Positions 50,359 through 62,265 of a stretch of 64,000 bases of DNA are shown piece after piece. The position numbers were made by a program, and so were the translations under genes. How positions within the stretch are numbered: position 1 is the first letter of the stretch; each line of letters starts with the position of its first letter. The DNA is from Coniferiporia sulphurascens (taxonomy: Eukaryota > Basidiomycota > Agaricomycetes > Hymenochaetales > Hymenochaetaceae). The DNA is taken from contig NBBA01000014.1 of the NCBI GenBank assembly GCA_002794785.1, forward strand, positions 930,001-994,000, in the 5' to 3' direction. Below the pieces are notes generated by a model. That model worked only from the letters and a program-made list of their open reading frames with translations. It did no database searches and was not told where the DNA came from.

Positions 50359-52924
50359 ATCATGGAGATGCTGGAACTCTTCTGTAAAACTTCCAGAATC
50401 ATTCACAAGTACTTGGTTAAGGGCATTTTGGGTGAGAAAAATAACTGTCATTGTCTATGGGTCTTTTGGTTTGATTTGGTTATGCAGGTGACCTATTTTC
50501 TTCTCATGGGGATGAAATAGACTCGTCAAAGGTCGAACTTCAGAGGCTAAAGAATGTTTATGACTGGTGTGTCAAGATGGAAATCTGGAAGTCTGTTATT
50601 GAGACAGGTAAACCTAATGCCGAGCATACCCCATGTTATTGACCTGCTTCCGTAGAAATGCATACCAAAGATCTCCAAATTCAACAGTTGCATCCCACGA
50701 GATGGGCTTACTAAAACATGGAGGAGCTCTGCTTGGAGGGGATGAGGACGGCTGTTCTCAAGTGTGTCCAGGGGTGGGCTGCTTCTGAGTCTAAGCTTTT
50801 CTGGTTGCATGGTGTGGCTGGGTCTGGGAAGAGTTGCATTGTGAATTTGGTTTCCCATATTTTTGATCAGGAGCAGCGTCTCCTGGGGTGTTTCTTCTGC
50901 AAGAAGGACAATCCGGACTGTCGTGTTCCGGATAACATTATACCGACATTAGCGTTTCATTTTTCGAAATGGCACAAATCCTATTGTTCGACTGTTGCCT
51001 CCGTCATACAGGGCAGGGATGGACTGAAACTAGCTCAGGGTCTACAGTGGCAATTTGAGTTGCTCATGAAGCAGCCTATGATGTCTTTGAATGCTGTTCC
51101 TAATGATCTTCCACTGAGACCTTTGATTGTGGTCATTGATGCACTTGATGAGTGCAGAGATTCGCCAGAATCCAGGTCTAAACTTGCTAGTATTCTAGTG
51201 CAAATGTCTGCTCTCGTCCCTTGGATGAAAATTTTCATTACCAGCAGACTACTTCCGGAGTTTGAGGAGGTTTTCCTCAAGGATGCCGACCAGTTTCAGT
51301 TTCTTGATATCAACACTGAAATAGACTTGGAGGAGGTTCATGGGGATATCTTGCAGTATATGAGATACCGTGTGAGGAATTTTGGACTCACAGAGGGGGA
51401 GATCTTAGCATTAGCTGCGAGGGCATCAGGTCTTTTTATCTGGACTAGTACTGTCTTCAGGTTCATTGGGATGCAGCATGACAAGAAAGGGGCAGTTTCA
51501 AGCATTTCATTGTCATCATTGATGGATAGCCAGGAGGCTGAACTTGACAAAGTTTACACCACTGTTATAAACGCTGCTTCTGCAAGTCCAGAAAACACCA
51601 AAGTTGTCAAAGCTATACTTGGCTTTGTTGTCTGTACAGCCAGAAACAGACCTTTGCCGGAATCTGCACTTGTGCAATTCTTAGTCGTGGTTGAGCAGAA
51701 TGTTACACTGAAGGTTGTGGAGGAAACCATTGATTTCCTACAAGCTGTCTTGTACAGGGATATGGCAAAGGAGGGTGCTGTCCGTGTTTGTCATCCGTCT
51801 TTCATTGATTTTATCAGCAGCCAAGTACATTCTGGGAAGTACTGGACTGATCCTGTTCATATAAATGCTCTTATGGCCAAGAGATGTATACAGCTTATGT
51901 TTCTGGGGTTGAAATTTAACATCTATGAATTGGATAATTCATATCTTTCTAATGATCAAGTTTCAGGCCTTTATGATGGGATTTACAACTTTATTCCACA
52001 CCAACTCCAGTACAGCTGTTTGTACTGGATGAACCACCTTGCTGCCTCTGATCAGACCTTTGATGAACAAGCAATCCAAGACCTCTTACAAGAAATTTTA
52101 TGCCATCCAAGGGCCCTGTATTGGTTAGAATGTCTGAGCCTTATGAAGGAATTGAAGTCAGGAATTAATACTTTGGAAAATTTCTCTAAGCATTACCAGG
52201 TATGCCTATCTCAAAGTAATTCACATGTTTAAATCTAACTATATGCCACTTATACTCAGAAATATGACAATAAGACCATTGCTGCTAGCAAGGACTTGTA
52301 TAGATTTTTATCTGCTTTCTACCCAGCAATCTCCTTCAGTGCCCCACATATATACCTTTCAGCACTTTCATGGTTCCCCACAGAGAGTTTTGTGGCAAAG
52401 CAGCTGTACCCATTCTTTGAGAACCAGCCTCTTGCTGTGGCAGGAAAAGTGCATAAATGGAACCCCAATCTGTGGACAGCCTATGCAGGCTGTGGAATTT
52501 TCAGTGTTGCATACTCCCCTGATGGGAAGCACATTGCATCTGGCTCAGACAACAGCACTATTTGCATCTGGGATGCACAAACTGGGAACACTGTAGGAGA
52601 GTCCTTCAAGGGTCACTCAGGATGGGTTTCCTCAGTTGTCTATTCTCCTGATGGAAAGCACATTGCATCTGGCTCACATGATAGGACCATTAGAATGTGG
52701 GATGCACAAACAGGAAATCTTGTAGGTGGTCCCTTTGAAGGCTACTTGGGAATAGTGTACTGCATTGCTTACTCCCCTGATGGAAGACATATAGTCTCTA
52801 GCTCCCATGACAATACTATTGTAATCGGGGATGCTCAAACTGGAAATAGTATTGTGGGGACTCTTACAGGTCACAAAAAGTGGATCTGTTTTGTTGCATA
52901 CTCTCCTGATGGGAGACATATTGT

Positions 52925-53190
52925 GTGCAAAGATCTCAGCCCAGGTCAAAAGGACTCTATTAGATAGTTTATCTACCTGTGCAAAGATCTACATATGGCA
53001 TCAATATATGAGCATCTACAAGAAGAATGGAAGCCGCTCACCTCAGCCCGGGTCAAAAGGACTGAGGTGCACGGATGCCTTGGGCGCGACTATATGCGCC
53101 CAACTGTACAGTTTATGTTCTAGACTACCAAAGGAGGGAAAATGATCCGCACAAACTGATGCAATGTTTTACTACCAAATATATTCATAT
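52925..53190. other. Insertion of about 265 bp in the WD40 repeats, with internal direct repeat
   Basis: WD repeat 4 stops at SPDGRHIV and its second half reappears about 265 bp later (IWDAHSGATVG). The inserted piece contains a 22-bp direct repeat with one mismatch at 52935-52956 and 53042-53063, and gtgcaaagatct occurs twice. A catattgt-like motif borders both ends, a possible target duplication. Class unknown. Confidence 0.6.
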
Positions 53191-53932
53191 ATTGTCTCTG
53201 GATCTTCAGACAACACTCACAATTTGGGATGCACATTCTGGTGCAACTGTGGGAAAGCCTATCACAGGTCATTCAGGCTTAGTTTACTCTGTTTCATACT
53301 CCCCTGATGGAAGGTATATTGTCTCCAGCTCAGATGACAAGACCATCAGGATGTGAGACTCAAATGGGAATCCTCTGGGAGCACCTATTACAGGCCACTT
53401 AGATGGTGTTTACTCTGTTAAATTTTCCCCTGATGGGAGGCATATTGTGTCAAGCTCAAAAGATGGTACCATTAGGATCTGGGATGTACAGACTAGGAAA
53501 ACTATAGGAAAGCCACTCACAGGTCACACAGGGATGACTTGGTCTGCATCTTACTCCCCTGATGGAAAGACTATTGTTTCTGGATGTTCTGACAGCACCA
53601 TTAGAGTCTGGGACATACAGACTGGCAATGCTCCTGTGGAAGAATCTGCTATACATCATCAGGAAAGAGTCAGCTCTGTTGCCTACTCTCCTGATGGTAG
53701 GCACATAGTCTCTGGTTTTTCTGACAAGATCATTAGAATTTATGATGTACAAACTGGGCTTTCTGTATTCAAAAAACCCCTTATTGGTCATTCTGGTTGG
53801 ATCAACTCTGTTGTATATTCCCCTGATGGAAAGTACATTGTTTCTGGTTCTTCTGATAGTACACTTAGAATCTGGGAGGCAGAACATCAGGAAAAAATCG
53901 AAGCACTGATCATTTCCCAAAGGCGCTCATAG

Positions 53933-54705
53933 GTTTGTATGGCGCAACAATCATTCCCATAGATGCTCATAGTCTTCATAGACTCATAGTGCAGATTAGA
54001 TGTGTATTGCGGGAATAACAATTACAAAATTATTACAAGTAAATCTGTAATGAAGCTGAGTCATAATACAAAATCGGCGATACGCTGTATATGTAAAAAT
54101 ACAGTCGTATTATTCAAAGATTCATGTGCTGAAATGCGCGGATGGTCACTACAATGGCAGAGTGGAATGGGTGGGCAGGAAAGAAAGCACAATGCAGCAG
54201 GAAAAAAAAAACTGCCACTGCTATTGAGAAAGAAAAAGAAGTCTAAAAACGACAAAGAAAACTAAAAAATAGCAGGCTACTCTATTGAACCTCGAAAAAA
54301 CCGTCCATACTGCACATGCCCTGCTTGCACCATATGCTCAACACTTAGGTGAAAAACAGTGTAAGTAAGGGCACGTACCGTTTGGATAAATGCAATGTGA
54401 TGCATTTTCTTTCTGCCGTGCCCTCTGCTGCCGAAACCGTATGAAACGGTCAGATGAGCTCGCTTGTCCGAGAGCGAGCTATGGACCATGGATCTACGAA
54501 GCGCATTAGCAGTATACATAGAGTGACGGAGTCAAATGATAAACGTACTGAATGAGAACTGTCCGCAAAGATCCACCATACACATTGTGCCTGAACTTGA
54601 CTGCCGCATCTTCACACATGTGGCGGAAGCCATGTTGTCTTGAGTAAGACTTGCAAACAAGCCAGATGACCTTCATTTTCAAAGTCTGTGTGGATCGGTG
54701 GCTCC
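53933..54705. other. Intergenic after the STAND pseudogene
   Basis: Nothing supported. Short ORFs (54002-54265, 54506-54730) have low-complexity Lys/Ser content. Would contain the STAND 3' UTR. Confidence 0.5.
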
Positions 54706-55260
54706 ATGGTGAAGAAACCGACAAGATCAACTTACCAGTAGCAGAAAAAAAACAGGACCAGACAACAATGACAGAGACAAAAGCGAGAACACACTGACTG
54801 CAACAAGAAGGTGTGGAATAACATTCAGGGGCGCAGTGGCGAAGAAACCGACAAAATCAACTCACGGATAGCAGAAAACCAACCAGCCCCAGCAATAGCG
54901 ACAACTGGCAACAGACACAGCAACAGCAACAGCAGCAAGATGGCGCGGTCGACGAAGTTGAAGGGGAGTTGTGCTGGTGGCCGAAGAAAAGATGGGTGCC
55001 ATTTTGTGGTCAGAGATGGCGAAGAAACTGAAGGGCAGCACTCACCAGCAACAGACTCAGCAACAGCAACAGCAGCAAGACGACGCGGACGACGAAGGTG
55101 AAGGCGTTCTTGCGCTGGCGGCAGAAAAAAAAAGGCAGATAGCCACTCGATTAACAGGTTCGATGAAGCAAGCGAAGAAATTCACCCACCAGCAACAGCA
55201 ACAGCAACACCAACACCAACAAGACGGCACAGACAACAAAGGAGAATGGTGAGAGCAAGT
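54706..55260 (+). repeat. Imperfect tandem repeat, CAG/CAA-rich, about four units
   Basis: Units begin with g[tc]gaagaaa near 54708, 54837, 55018 and 55170, spaced about 130-180 bp. Later units contain runs of cagcaa trinucleotides followed by aagacg or aagatgg. Open frames through it (54811-55101, 54971-55252) would encode Gln-rich low-complexity peptides; I do not regard them as genes without transcript support. Confidence 0.65.
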
Positions 55261-55564
55261 CAGACGAGGTAGAGGGTGGAGAGTCAGCGAAAAAGATGGG
55301 CGAACACCAGGGGCAACCGCTTGGCGCGCATGTTGCATGAAGGGTCAGGCGGTCAGAGAGCGATAGCCCCGTCATCCCAAGCGGCCATGTGATGGCGCAC
55401 GGGCTGTGCACACCAATGCTGGGACATCACCGTCGATTGGATGGACGCGACGACCCTGGGCGTCTGTATGCATGACCGGCAAAGACTTGCCTGACTCGTC
55501 AGGCAAGGCAGAAGACAGTTTCCCATTTGCCACTCCTTATGAGTACAGTAGGCATACATGAGAG
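55261..55564. other. Short spacer up to the LINE insertion point
   Basis: No gene. The last 13 bases, gcatacatgagag (55552-55564), are the left target-site duplication of the LINE. Confidence 0.6.
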
Positions 55565-55758
55565 TTTTTTTTAAATTTTTTAAATTTTTTTAAATTTTAA
55601 ATCTGCATTTGTATACCGCTACATTACATAGTAAAAGACGCGGATGTGAGACTCTATGAAGTGTGGTGTCAGAGGAGATTAACAAGGTATAAAGATTCTG
55701 GTTTTAAAGCAATGAAAATGTAGGAGGTTTTTGTTTCGGAATTTCGATAAATGTGGGA

Positions 55759-58700
55759 TTAAGGTGGAAAGAATCTAGAATTGGGAATTGGGTCATGTAC
55801 TGTAAAAGATTTGGTGAAGGCATTCGACGAATTGAGAAAGGATGCAAGTTTTTGAAGATATGATTCTTTTGTGAATAAAATGTGGTCCGGAGGTGGTATG
55901 ACATTCCCAAAAGCCTGGATGCGTGCGGATTTAAGGAGAGGGCATCATCGGATAAGATGGTCTCTGGATTGGATACGTTCCCCGCATGGGCATGAAATAG
56001 CTTCGGTTGGTATGAATTGCCTGTAGTAATCGCCAAAATGGCCGTGTCCAGTTATTGCATGGAAGATGCGCGAAGATATGTCTCGAGGGTAGTAAAATTT
56101 TTTCCAAAATTGGGGTAATTTCGAGGAGGGTATTCCGGTGATAGTATTGAATGACGCGGACTCCGAAATGTTTTTGGTGTTTTGGATTATGTGAGACCAT
56201 GATGTGATTGCGCGAAGGTTAATGTCTTCCTTTTCCCCGGCGTATGTTTTTAGGAGGAATGGGCGGCCAATTGGTGAGAAATGGGTAAGTTTGTCGGCGA
56301 TGACGTTTCCGGGAATGTCGAGGTGACCTGGGGACCAATGAAGGTGAATGTGGTGTTTTGTGTTAGAGGTGAAGGAGTCCGAAAAGGTGCGGAAAATTTT
56401 GGAAGAACATTGAGCTGCATGAGGAGATAAGTCGATGATGGCAGGAATGCATGATGACGAGTCAGAAAAGAAATGAATGTTAGATATGTGTATGGATGAG
56501 AGGATATGACATTGACGAAAGAGAGTGATACGTTCGGTACATTTAGCTAAGGCATACATTTCTGCGTCGAACGATGAGCCAGATGGTGAGCAGTAAAAAT
56601 GACCGAGGTCTACAACGAGTCCTTTATGATAGATAACGAATGAGGAGATGGTGACGGATTTGTTGTTTTTTTTAGTTTTTTGAACCGTCTGTATAAATGA
56701 TTAAATTGTGAATGTTTTTTGATAAAGAATCATGTAAAAGAATAATTTTGTTTTTTTGAAAATTTTTTCGATCAAAAGAAGATGTTCCGGAGTCAAGGTG
56801 ATAAGATAAAGCTTGGTAATGATATTGGTTTGAATTAGACGGGAGATGTTGTGACGGGTGGGCGAGATACGGATTAATGTGTTCGGTGCGTGGGTCGGCG
56901 ATGAAAGCAAGACAGTGAAGTTGAGTTTTTGGTTTATTTGAGGTGGAATGATGACGAGATGTTATGGGCGGTTTTGAAGTTGGGAGGCGTGGCCATGATG
57001 ATGGTAGACGGTTTAGGAGTTGGGAATTGAGCGGAAGTCTGTTGAGGCGCAGTGCTGTGGATTGATTATGTTTATGGAGAAGGACTGGAATAGGTAAAAT
57101 GTGGGCGATGCGATGTAGGGCGTGAGACGGTGTGGTTCGAAATGTGCCGGTAAGGAGACGTAAGCTTTGATTTTGTGCGACGGTCATTTGGTTTAATTTG
57201 GGTTTTTGTCGAATGCCGGTAAACCAAAGCTGAAAGCCGTAGGTGAGGACGGGGAGAACGTTGGCGAAGTGAAGTGTGCGGAAGTTTGCGAATGATAGGC
57301 CGCAGATGGTATTGCCGAGTATGCGAAGAGCCATGGTAGTTGAGCGTGCTCTCATGCACATGCGATGTACGTGGTCGTTGAAGTTAAGTCTTTGATCGAG
57401 GTAAAAGCCCAGCCAGCGAATGACCGGCGACGGTGTGATGGTAACTGGTGGGGAATGAATGTTATGAAGAATGATAGAAGGAAAGGAAGTCGGGGAAAAA
57501 CCGCATCGTATAAAATGAATAAGGTCTGATTTTAAATGATCGATGGAAAGTTGAATATCGTTAAGTTTGTTGGAAATGATGTTATAAGCGATTTTAAGGA
57601 GACGAATGTTTTCCTGGTAAGAATCGGAGTATACTAAGATAAGTTGGTCATCAACGTATGCTTTGAGACAAGTATCCGACGATAAATTGAACGAGTTGAG
57701 AATAAATCCGGTGTAAATGGTTGAAAGAATTGGGGAAATAGGTGATCCTTGTGGAATACCGACGTTGTGTATAGGTTTTTGTTCGGAAGTAAAATTGTCA
57801 ATTTTAAAAGATATGAGACGGTCAGAAAGGAATGCTTGCGTCCAGAGAATGATTTTTTGGTCGAAGCCTAAGAGGTGTAAGGAGTGTAGAAGTCGAGAGT
57901 GATTGACGTTGTCGAAATAACCTTTAATGTCGATGGCGAGGGCTGATACGCAGAGTTTCTTTTTGTGTGCGATTTGAATGTCGTGTAGGAGGGAAAGGCC
58001 CGCGTCGATGGTACAAGAGTTGGATCGGCCCCCAAATTGAGTAGTGGGAACGAGGTTGAATCGACCGACGTCCCATGTGAGACGTTTCGCAATGATTTTT
58101 TCCAGAATTTTTCCTATACATTCGAGGAGAGCAATAGGTCGGTAAGAACGTGGGTTGCTAGAGTCAGTTTTGTTAGGTTTGGGTATGAGAATAATATTAG
58201 CGTTTTTCCACGGATGAATATGACGAGAGAAGCATTCGTTAAACAAATCAAATAAGATTGTCGGATGTGCAGAATTGATCCACTTGATGTAGGCGTATGA
58301 TATGTTTGAAATACCTGGAGCCGAGTTATTATGGGTGAGATTAAGACAAGTGTCGATTTCATTTTGAGTGATGCGTGGCGATGATCATGTGGGTTTCTTG
58401 GGCGGGTCGTAAGGAAGTTCCGCGACATTTGGTTGTCGATTTGTTGAGAAGAATGACTGGTGAAATGCATCTGCTTGTTTGTCTGGCGTGTGCGCGATTT
58501 GGTCTTGAAAAAGAATAGGTGGCATTCGTGTTTTTCGTTTCCCGGAAGACCATTTAGCGTATCGGTAGATGTCGTATGAGGATGCTCCTTTGAGGACGGA
58601 GGTGGCCCATGATTGTTTTGCTTTTCTAAAGATGATTCGGGCTTCTTTGTGAAGATGTTCTTTTTCGAAGTTTTCGGAGCAGTCCCTAAAGGCTCATATC

Positions 58701-59707
58701 GCTTGGGTGCATTTGTCATTCCACCAATAAGAATATGAAAAGTTCGTTGAAGATGTCTGTGGCATGATTTCGGAAGTTGTTAGTAGTATTTTTTCCGAAA
58801 GTTTGTTAGCAAAATCATGAACGGAATCGTCATCCGAAAAAATAGGAAGTGGTTGGTCATCTAAGTGAAAACTGAATTTTTCAATCCATTCTTTTTTGCA
58901 TTCTGGGTCATACTTGTAGGTTGAGGGCGCATCGTCAGGTTGGAAGTCGGAGTTAGTTGGAAGGTAAGCGAGAGTAATAGGAATGTGGTCAGATGAATAG
59001 GCTGGTATGTCGACGCATGTCCAGTCGTAGAAGAAATCAGAAAGAATTGCTGTGAAGTTAATAAGCGTAAGGTCAATAATAGAGTCAGCTTGTCGATGTT
59101 GTCCTTTTCGCGTCGGGAATTCGGTGTCATTAAGAATGAAGAGAGATTGGTCTTGAGTCCATGATAAGAATGTTTCCGCTTCCGCTGTCGTTCGACAAGG
59201 GTTTCTGTTGGGTAATTCCCACTCTGAGTGGTGGAGGTTGAAGTCGCCCATGATGCATGTCGGTATGTCGTAATCGAGTTCGGTGTCGGTAAGGGTACGA
59301 ATATTTTCTCCCAGAATGCCGGATCCGTAGTTGTAGCAGTTCGTAAGTCGAAATGTTTTGTTTAGATAAGTGACGTCGATAGTCATAAAGTCTTTGTGAT
59401 TGATGATATCTTGACGCGAAATAGCTGATAGGTGTGGAAATGATTTTCTGACATAAGTAATCACATGAGGTTTAATCGGGGAATTAGTATTGTAAGCAGG
59501 AATGAAGTAATCCCAGGCTGGGTGTTTTATTGGGAGGAAAATAGGCGTTCCTTCTGGGTTAGAATCGGAGCGGTTGAGACCGGAAAAAACGATACATGGT
59601 TCTTGAAGTACGAGAATATGAAGTTTTGGATTGTTGAGGAGTCGGGTTGTATGTGGGCCACTTTTTGCTACGTTGAGCTGGAGTATTCGTAAGGCCGTAT
59701 GGTTCAT
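55759..59707 (-). pseudogene. LINE ORF2: endonuclease, RT, RNase H
   Basis: ATG at 59707. The AP-endonuclease shows LRILQLNVAKSG, LVLQEPC, MGDFNLHHSEW and SSDHIPITLAYL. RT shows RSYRPIALLECIGKILEKI, AIDIKGYFDNV, GIPQGSPISPIL and AYVDDQLILVY. RNase H starts IIYTDGSK, where an A-rich run near 56670 causes a +1 frameshift, then continues FDAEMYALAK, FFSDSSS and HWSPGHLDIPGN. The C-terminal zinc motif (CPCGERIQSRDH...C) is followed by the end at TAA 55759-55761. TGA codons at 58694-58696, 58385-58387 and 55945-55947 interrupt an otherwise single frame. The first falls in AI-AFRDC, where Arg would fit (CGA to TGA). Confidence 0.94.
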
Positions 59708-62064
59708 AGAGTATCATCGTTAACTGAATTGTGCGGGTCGACGTGCATGGAGGGTGATGAAGGACGGGTAGTTGATGGTATGGAGATGAGATTGCGTCTT
59801 GATGGGTGTACATTGATGAGGTTCGGGTTATTGGGGGTCGGAGACGGTGGAGACGACATTGTCATGCGAACTGGGGCTGGAAAACGATTGTAATACATAG
59901 CCCGTTGTGGGCAGTCTATAGAGTCAGCAGGGTGAGCGCCTGAACAATTAACACAAAAGAAGTGGTCGCAAGGTTGGTTATCTTGATAGCGAGCGCTGGA
60001 GCAGCCTGAACACATTTCGCGATGTTGGGAGGTGAGATGGCGCTTTGATGCGCAGTATCGGCATCCTAAAGGTTGTGTGCACTGAATCGTTAGGTGACCA
60101 AATTTCCAACATTTCGTACATTGAGAGAATCGTGGTTTAGCTTTCCATTCGACGGGGACTGTGGATTGACCGAAAATAAAGAACACCGAGGATGTGACTT
60201 TGCGTAATAAATCTCCGTTGGGGTCTTCGAAGGCGAAGGAGATAGACGATCTCGGTTTAGTGATGAATTCCGGGTTGCGTGCCCATCGGGGGGGTTGGGT
60301 AATCTTCAGGGATTGAAAGAGGTCATTAAGGAGAAGAGACCGCAAGATTTCGAGTTCCGTGAAAATAGGTAGGTTGGGACCGTTCGAGGTGATGATGTTG
60401 CTGATGATAACTTTTGACCATTTTGTGTCATGGGTGATGGTGAGAGGGTGATTGGGTCGTAGTTCGAACGCTTCTTTAAGAATAGGGATAATGGTGTTAA
60501 TAGAGTTAATGGAAATGTTACTTGGGAAAGAAAAGATGCAGTTTCCAGCCATGTTCCAATCGGCGCTGATGATGCGAATGTGTCGAGCAGTAGGTATGCG
60601 GTCGAGTTTCAGTTGAATGCGGTCAATAAGAGTTTTTGAGTTAGGCCTTATTGATAGTGGGATGTTTTGACCCTGGAAGCGAGCAACGTATCGTGTGAGA
60701 GTAGAGATTGACGCTGGTGCCGATGGTAAAAGTTTGGGTTGAGTGGACGGCATATTGAGTCCTAGATGGTCTTTATAAGTTAGTGTACTAGTGGGTTGGT
60801 TAACGATTGGATTCCGAATGAGAACCGGAGATGGGGTGCGTTGTCTGGGTCCAAGTGGTCGGATTCGAGGGGTACTTTCGGTATTGATGATTGGTTGAAT
60901 GAATCCGTGGCTGACGTTATCAGGCTCCTGAGTGTTGTCGGAAAAGGAAACGTGTCTGGTGTCGGTGTTCTGTTGGATTGGTTTTTCTATAGAGGCGACG
61001 GTTTCTTCAAGTTGAACGAGACGAGAGATGAGGCGTGATTCGAGATCCTGTGCATGTTTCTTGGCTTGTTCTTGGAGCGTTGTCTGAAGTGTATTTATCA
61101 TGGTAGAAATCTCCGAGAAATTTGGTTCCGAATTTTTGTTGGCAGAGGTGTTTTCGTCATTATCGTAGTTGTCGTAAACGTTGTCATAAATAGAATCAGG
61201 AAACAAAATTGGGTTCCGGACTTTGAAGTCGAATTGGCCAGCGTCGTCAATGGTGATCTTCCTATACGTTATTGGTGTTTTAGGGTCTGCTGGGTGAATG
61301 ACCGTAACTTTGGTGCTGGACGGAACGAAGTGAAGGTGGAAGAGCTGAATGGCGTTGGCGAGGGAGTTCATGGAGTGATCGGTAAGGTGTTGGTTGTATT
61401 TGGACGGCCATGTTTTTGCAATGAGATTGAGAATTTGTTCGATAGACAGAGTCCACTCTTCAAAGGATCCAGGAGCTAAAATGTTTTCGATGGCATTGCG
61501 CGTTTCCGAGATAATGATTTGGTCCTCCATGTTTGACTCGTCAGGTGTTGGTGTGAATCGAAGATGTCTTTGCTGGTGTGTGTGACTTTCGGAAGACGAA
61601 GAAGATTGTTGTGATTGGATGGATGTTTGATGTGACATAATAGGGGCTGGAGCGTGTATTGTTGCTGGCAAAGTCGTGTCTGTTGGGGAGGCGGCTTGAA
61701 TGAGGGATTGAGAGTCCAGAGGAAAGACGACGTCCATGGGTGTGGCCACCGGGGGTGCGAGAGTAATGTCAGAGAAGTTGGCATAAGTGGAAGAAAAGTC
61801 TTGAAAATGAGCATTGAAAGACGGGTCCTGAGAAGTTGGCATAGATAGAACAGAAGGAGTTTGAGACGACGGTAATATTTGCTGATAACCTGTTATATTG
61901 ATGTTTTTGTCGCTTTCTTGGTTTTCTTTAGGGGGAGACGGAAGAGGACGAGGTGGTGAATGTGATGCCGGAATGTTGGGGGACTGGGAATTGTAGTGAT
62001 GCATTTCTTCGGGGGTGTTGGCATATGTCTGGCTGCTGAAGGATGGGTTTGGAGAGTTCGCCAT
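59704..62064 (-). CDS. LINE ORF1, Gag-like protein with zinc knuckles
   Basis: The ATG at 62064 (MANSPNPSF...) is the first inside the element; the frame is open further upstream but crosses the target duplication at 62266-62278, so upstream ATGs are not the element's own. Length is 786 residues. The N-terminal half is Ser/Pro/Gln-rich. A middle segment around LIAKTWPSKYNQ is followed by a possible coiled coil, LQTTLQEQAKKHAQDLESRL. An RRM-like part with NMAGNCIFSF comes next. The C-terminal Cys/His array (QCTKCWKFGHLTIQC, then CRYC, CSGC, CVNC...C) matches ORF1 of the LINE at the left edge. No stop or frameshift. The stop TGA (59706-59704) overlaps the ORF2 ATG (59707-59705) as ATGA. Confidence 0.92.
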   Translation of the reverse strand: MANSPNPSFSSQTYANTPEEMHHYNSQSPNIPASHSPPRPLPSPPKENQESDKNINITGYQQILPSSQTPSVLSMPTSQDPSFNAHFQDFSSTYANFSDITLAPPVATPMDVVFPLDSQSLIQAASPTDTTLPATIHAPAPIMSHQTSIQSQQSSSSSESHTHQQRHLRFTPTPDESNMEDQIIISETRNAIENILAPGSFEEWTLSIEQILNLIAKTWPSKYNQHLTDHSMNSLANAIQLFHLHFVPSSTKVTVIHPADPKTPITYRKITIDDAGQFDFKVRNPILFPDSIYDNVYDNYDNDENTSANKNSEPNFSEISTMINTLQTTLQEQAKKHAQDLESRLISRLVQLEETVASIEKPIQQNTDTRHVSFSDNTQEPDNVSHGFIQPIINTESTPRIRPLGPRQRTPSPVLIRNPIVNQPTSTLTYKDHLGLNMPSTQPKLLPSAPASISTLTRYVARFQGQNIPLSIRPNSKTLIDRIQLKLDRIPTARHIRIISADWNMAGNCIFSFPSNISINSINTIIPILKEAFELRPNHPLTITHDTKWSKVIISNIITSNGPNLPIFTELEILRSLLLNDLFQSLKITQPPRWARNPEFITKPRSSISFAFEDPNGDLLRKVTSSVFFIFGQSTVPVEWKAKPRFSQCTKCWKFGHLTIQCTQPLGCRYCASKRHLTSQHREMCSGCSSARYQDNQPCDHFFCVNCSGAHPADSIDCPQRAMYYNRFPAPVRMTMSSPPSPTPNNPNLINVHPSRRNLISIPSTTRPSSPSMHVDPHNSVNDDTL

Positions 62065-62265
62065 GGGGGGAAAGAAGAATAAAGGGGGTAGGGGATATGG
62101 GGGAAAGGGAAGTGGATATGGTAAAGTTGAGTGTAAAACAGCTTGACGGATGTCTACTGTGGGGGAGGACCAGGTGTGGGTGGTTAACCCAGGGAGTTTA
62201 GGGGCGGCGAATGTGGCTGTGCTTAGGGTGGGATGATGGTGGTCAGAGGTCAAGGGGTGTGCCTC

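Larger units (their letters stand above)
42593..53932 (+). pseudogene. NACHT-WD40 STAND (NLR-like) gene, split by copia copy B
   Basis: The 5' part (42593-43569) encodes FLHIKGGISCIVSHP..., a beta-rich, possibly C2-like domain, then a helical module (TEEFAELLINEAQ, HPTTRAAILLVKSLYE) typical of basidiomycete STAND proteins, with a TAG near 43327. Copia B interrupts the exon at ATAATCAC; reading across the element continues the frame into MLELFCKTSRIIHKYL. The NACHT domain follows (50718-52199): Walker A HGVAGSGKS, Walker B LIVVIDALDECRD. After a 60-bp intron (52200-52259) come nine WD40 repeats (about 52495-53890, each with SPDG), broken by an insertion of about 265 bp at 52925-53190 and a TGA at 53353. 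TAA before the NACHT start (50715) also breaks it. Such proteins act in non-self recognition and programmed cell death in fungi. Confidence 0.85.
55565..62265 (-). mobile_element. Full-length LINE, RNase H-bearing, with 13-bp target duplication
   Basis: 6701 bp on the minus strand. Left flank gcatacatgagag (55552-55564) and right flank gcatacacgagag (62266-62278) match at 12 of 13 bases. The one change is C to T at a CpG. The 3' end is an A-rich/TTTAAA-type tail (plus-strand 55565-55600). A 5' UTR of about 200 bp precedes ORF1. ORF1 and ORF2 overlap as ATGA. ORF2 carries three nonsense TGA codons and one frameshift, so this copy is inactive but recent enough to keep its full length. Confidence 0.95.

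Noticed and set aside
56660..56690. A AAA AAC heptamer followed by TAA in LINE ORF2, a classic -1 frameshift signal
   Set aside because: The RNase H frame downstream is reached by +1, not -1, and the -1 frame meets a stop soon after. An indel in the A-run is simpler.
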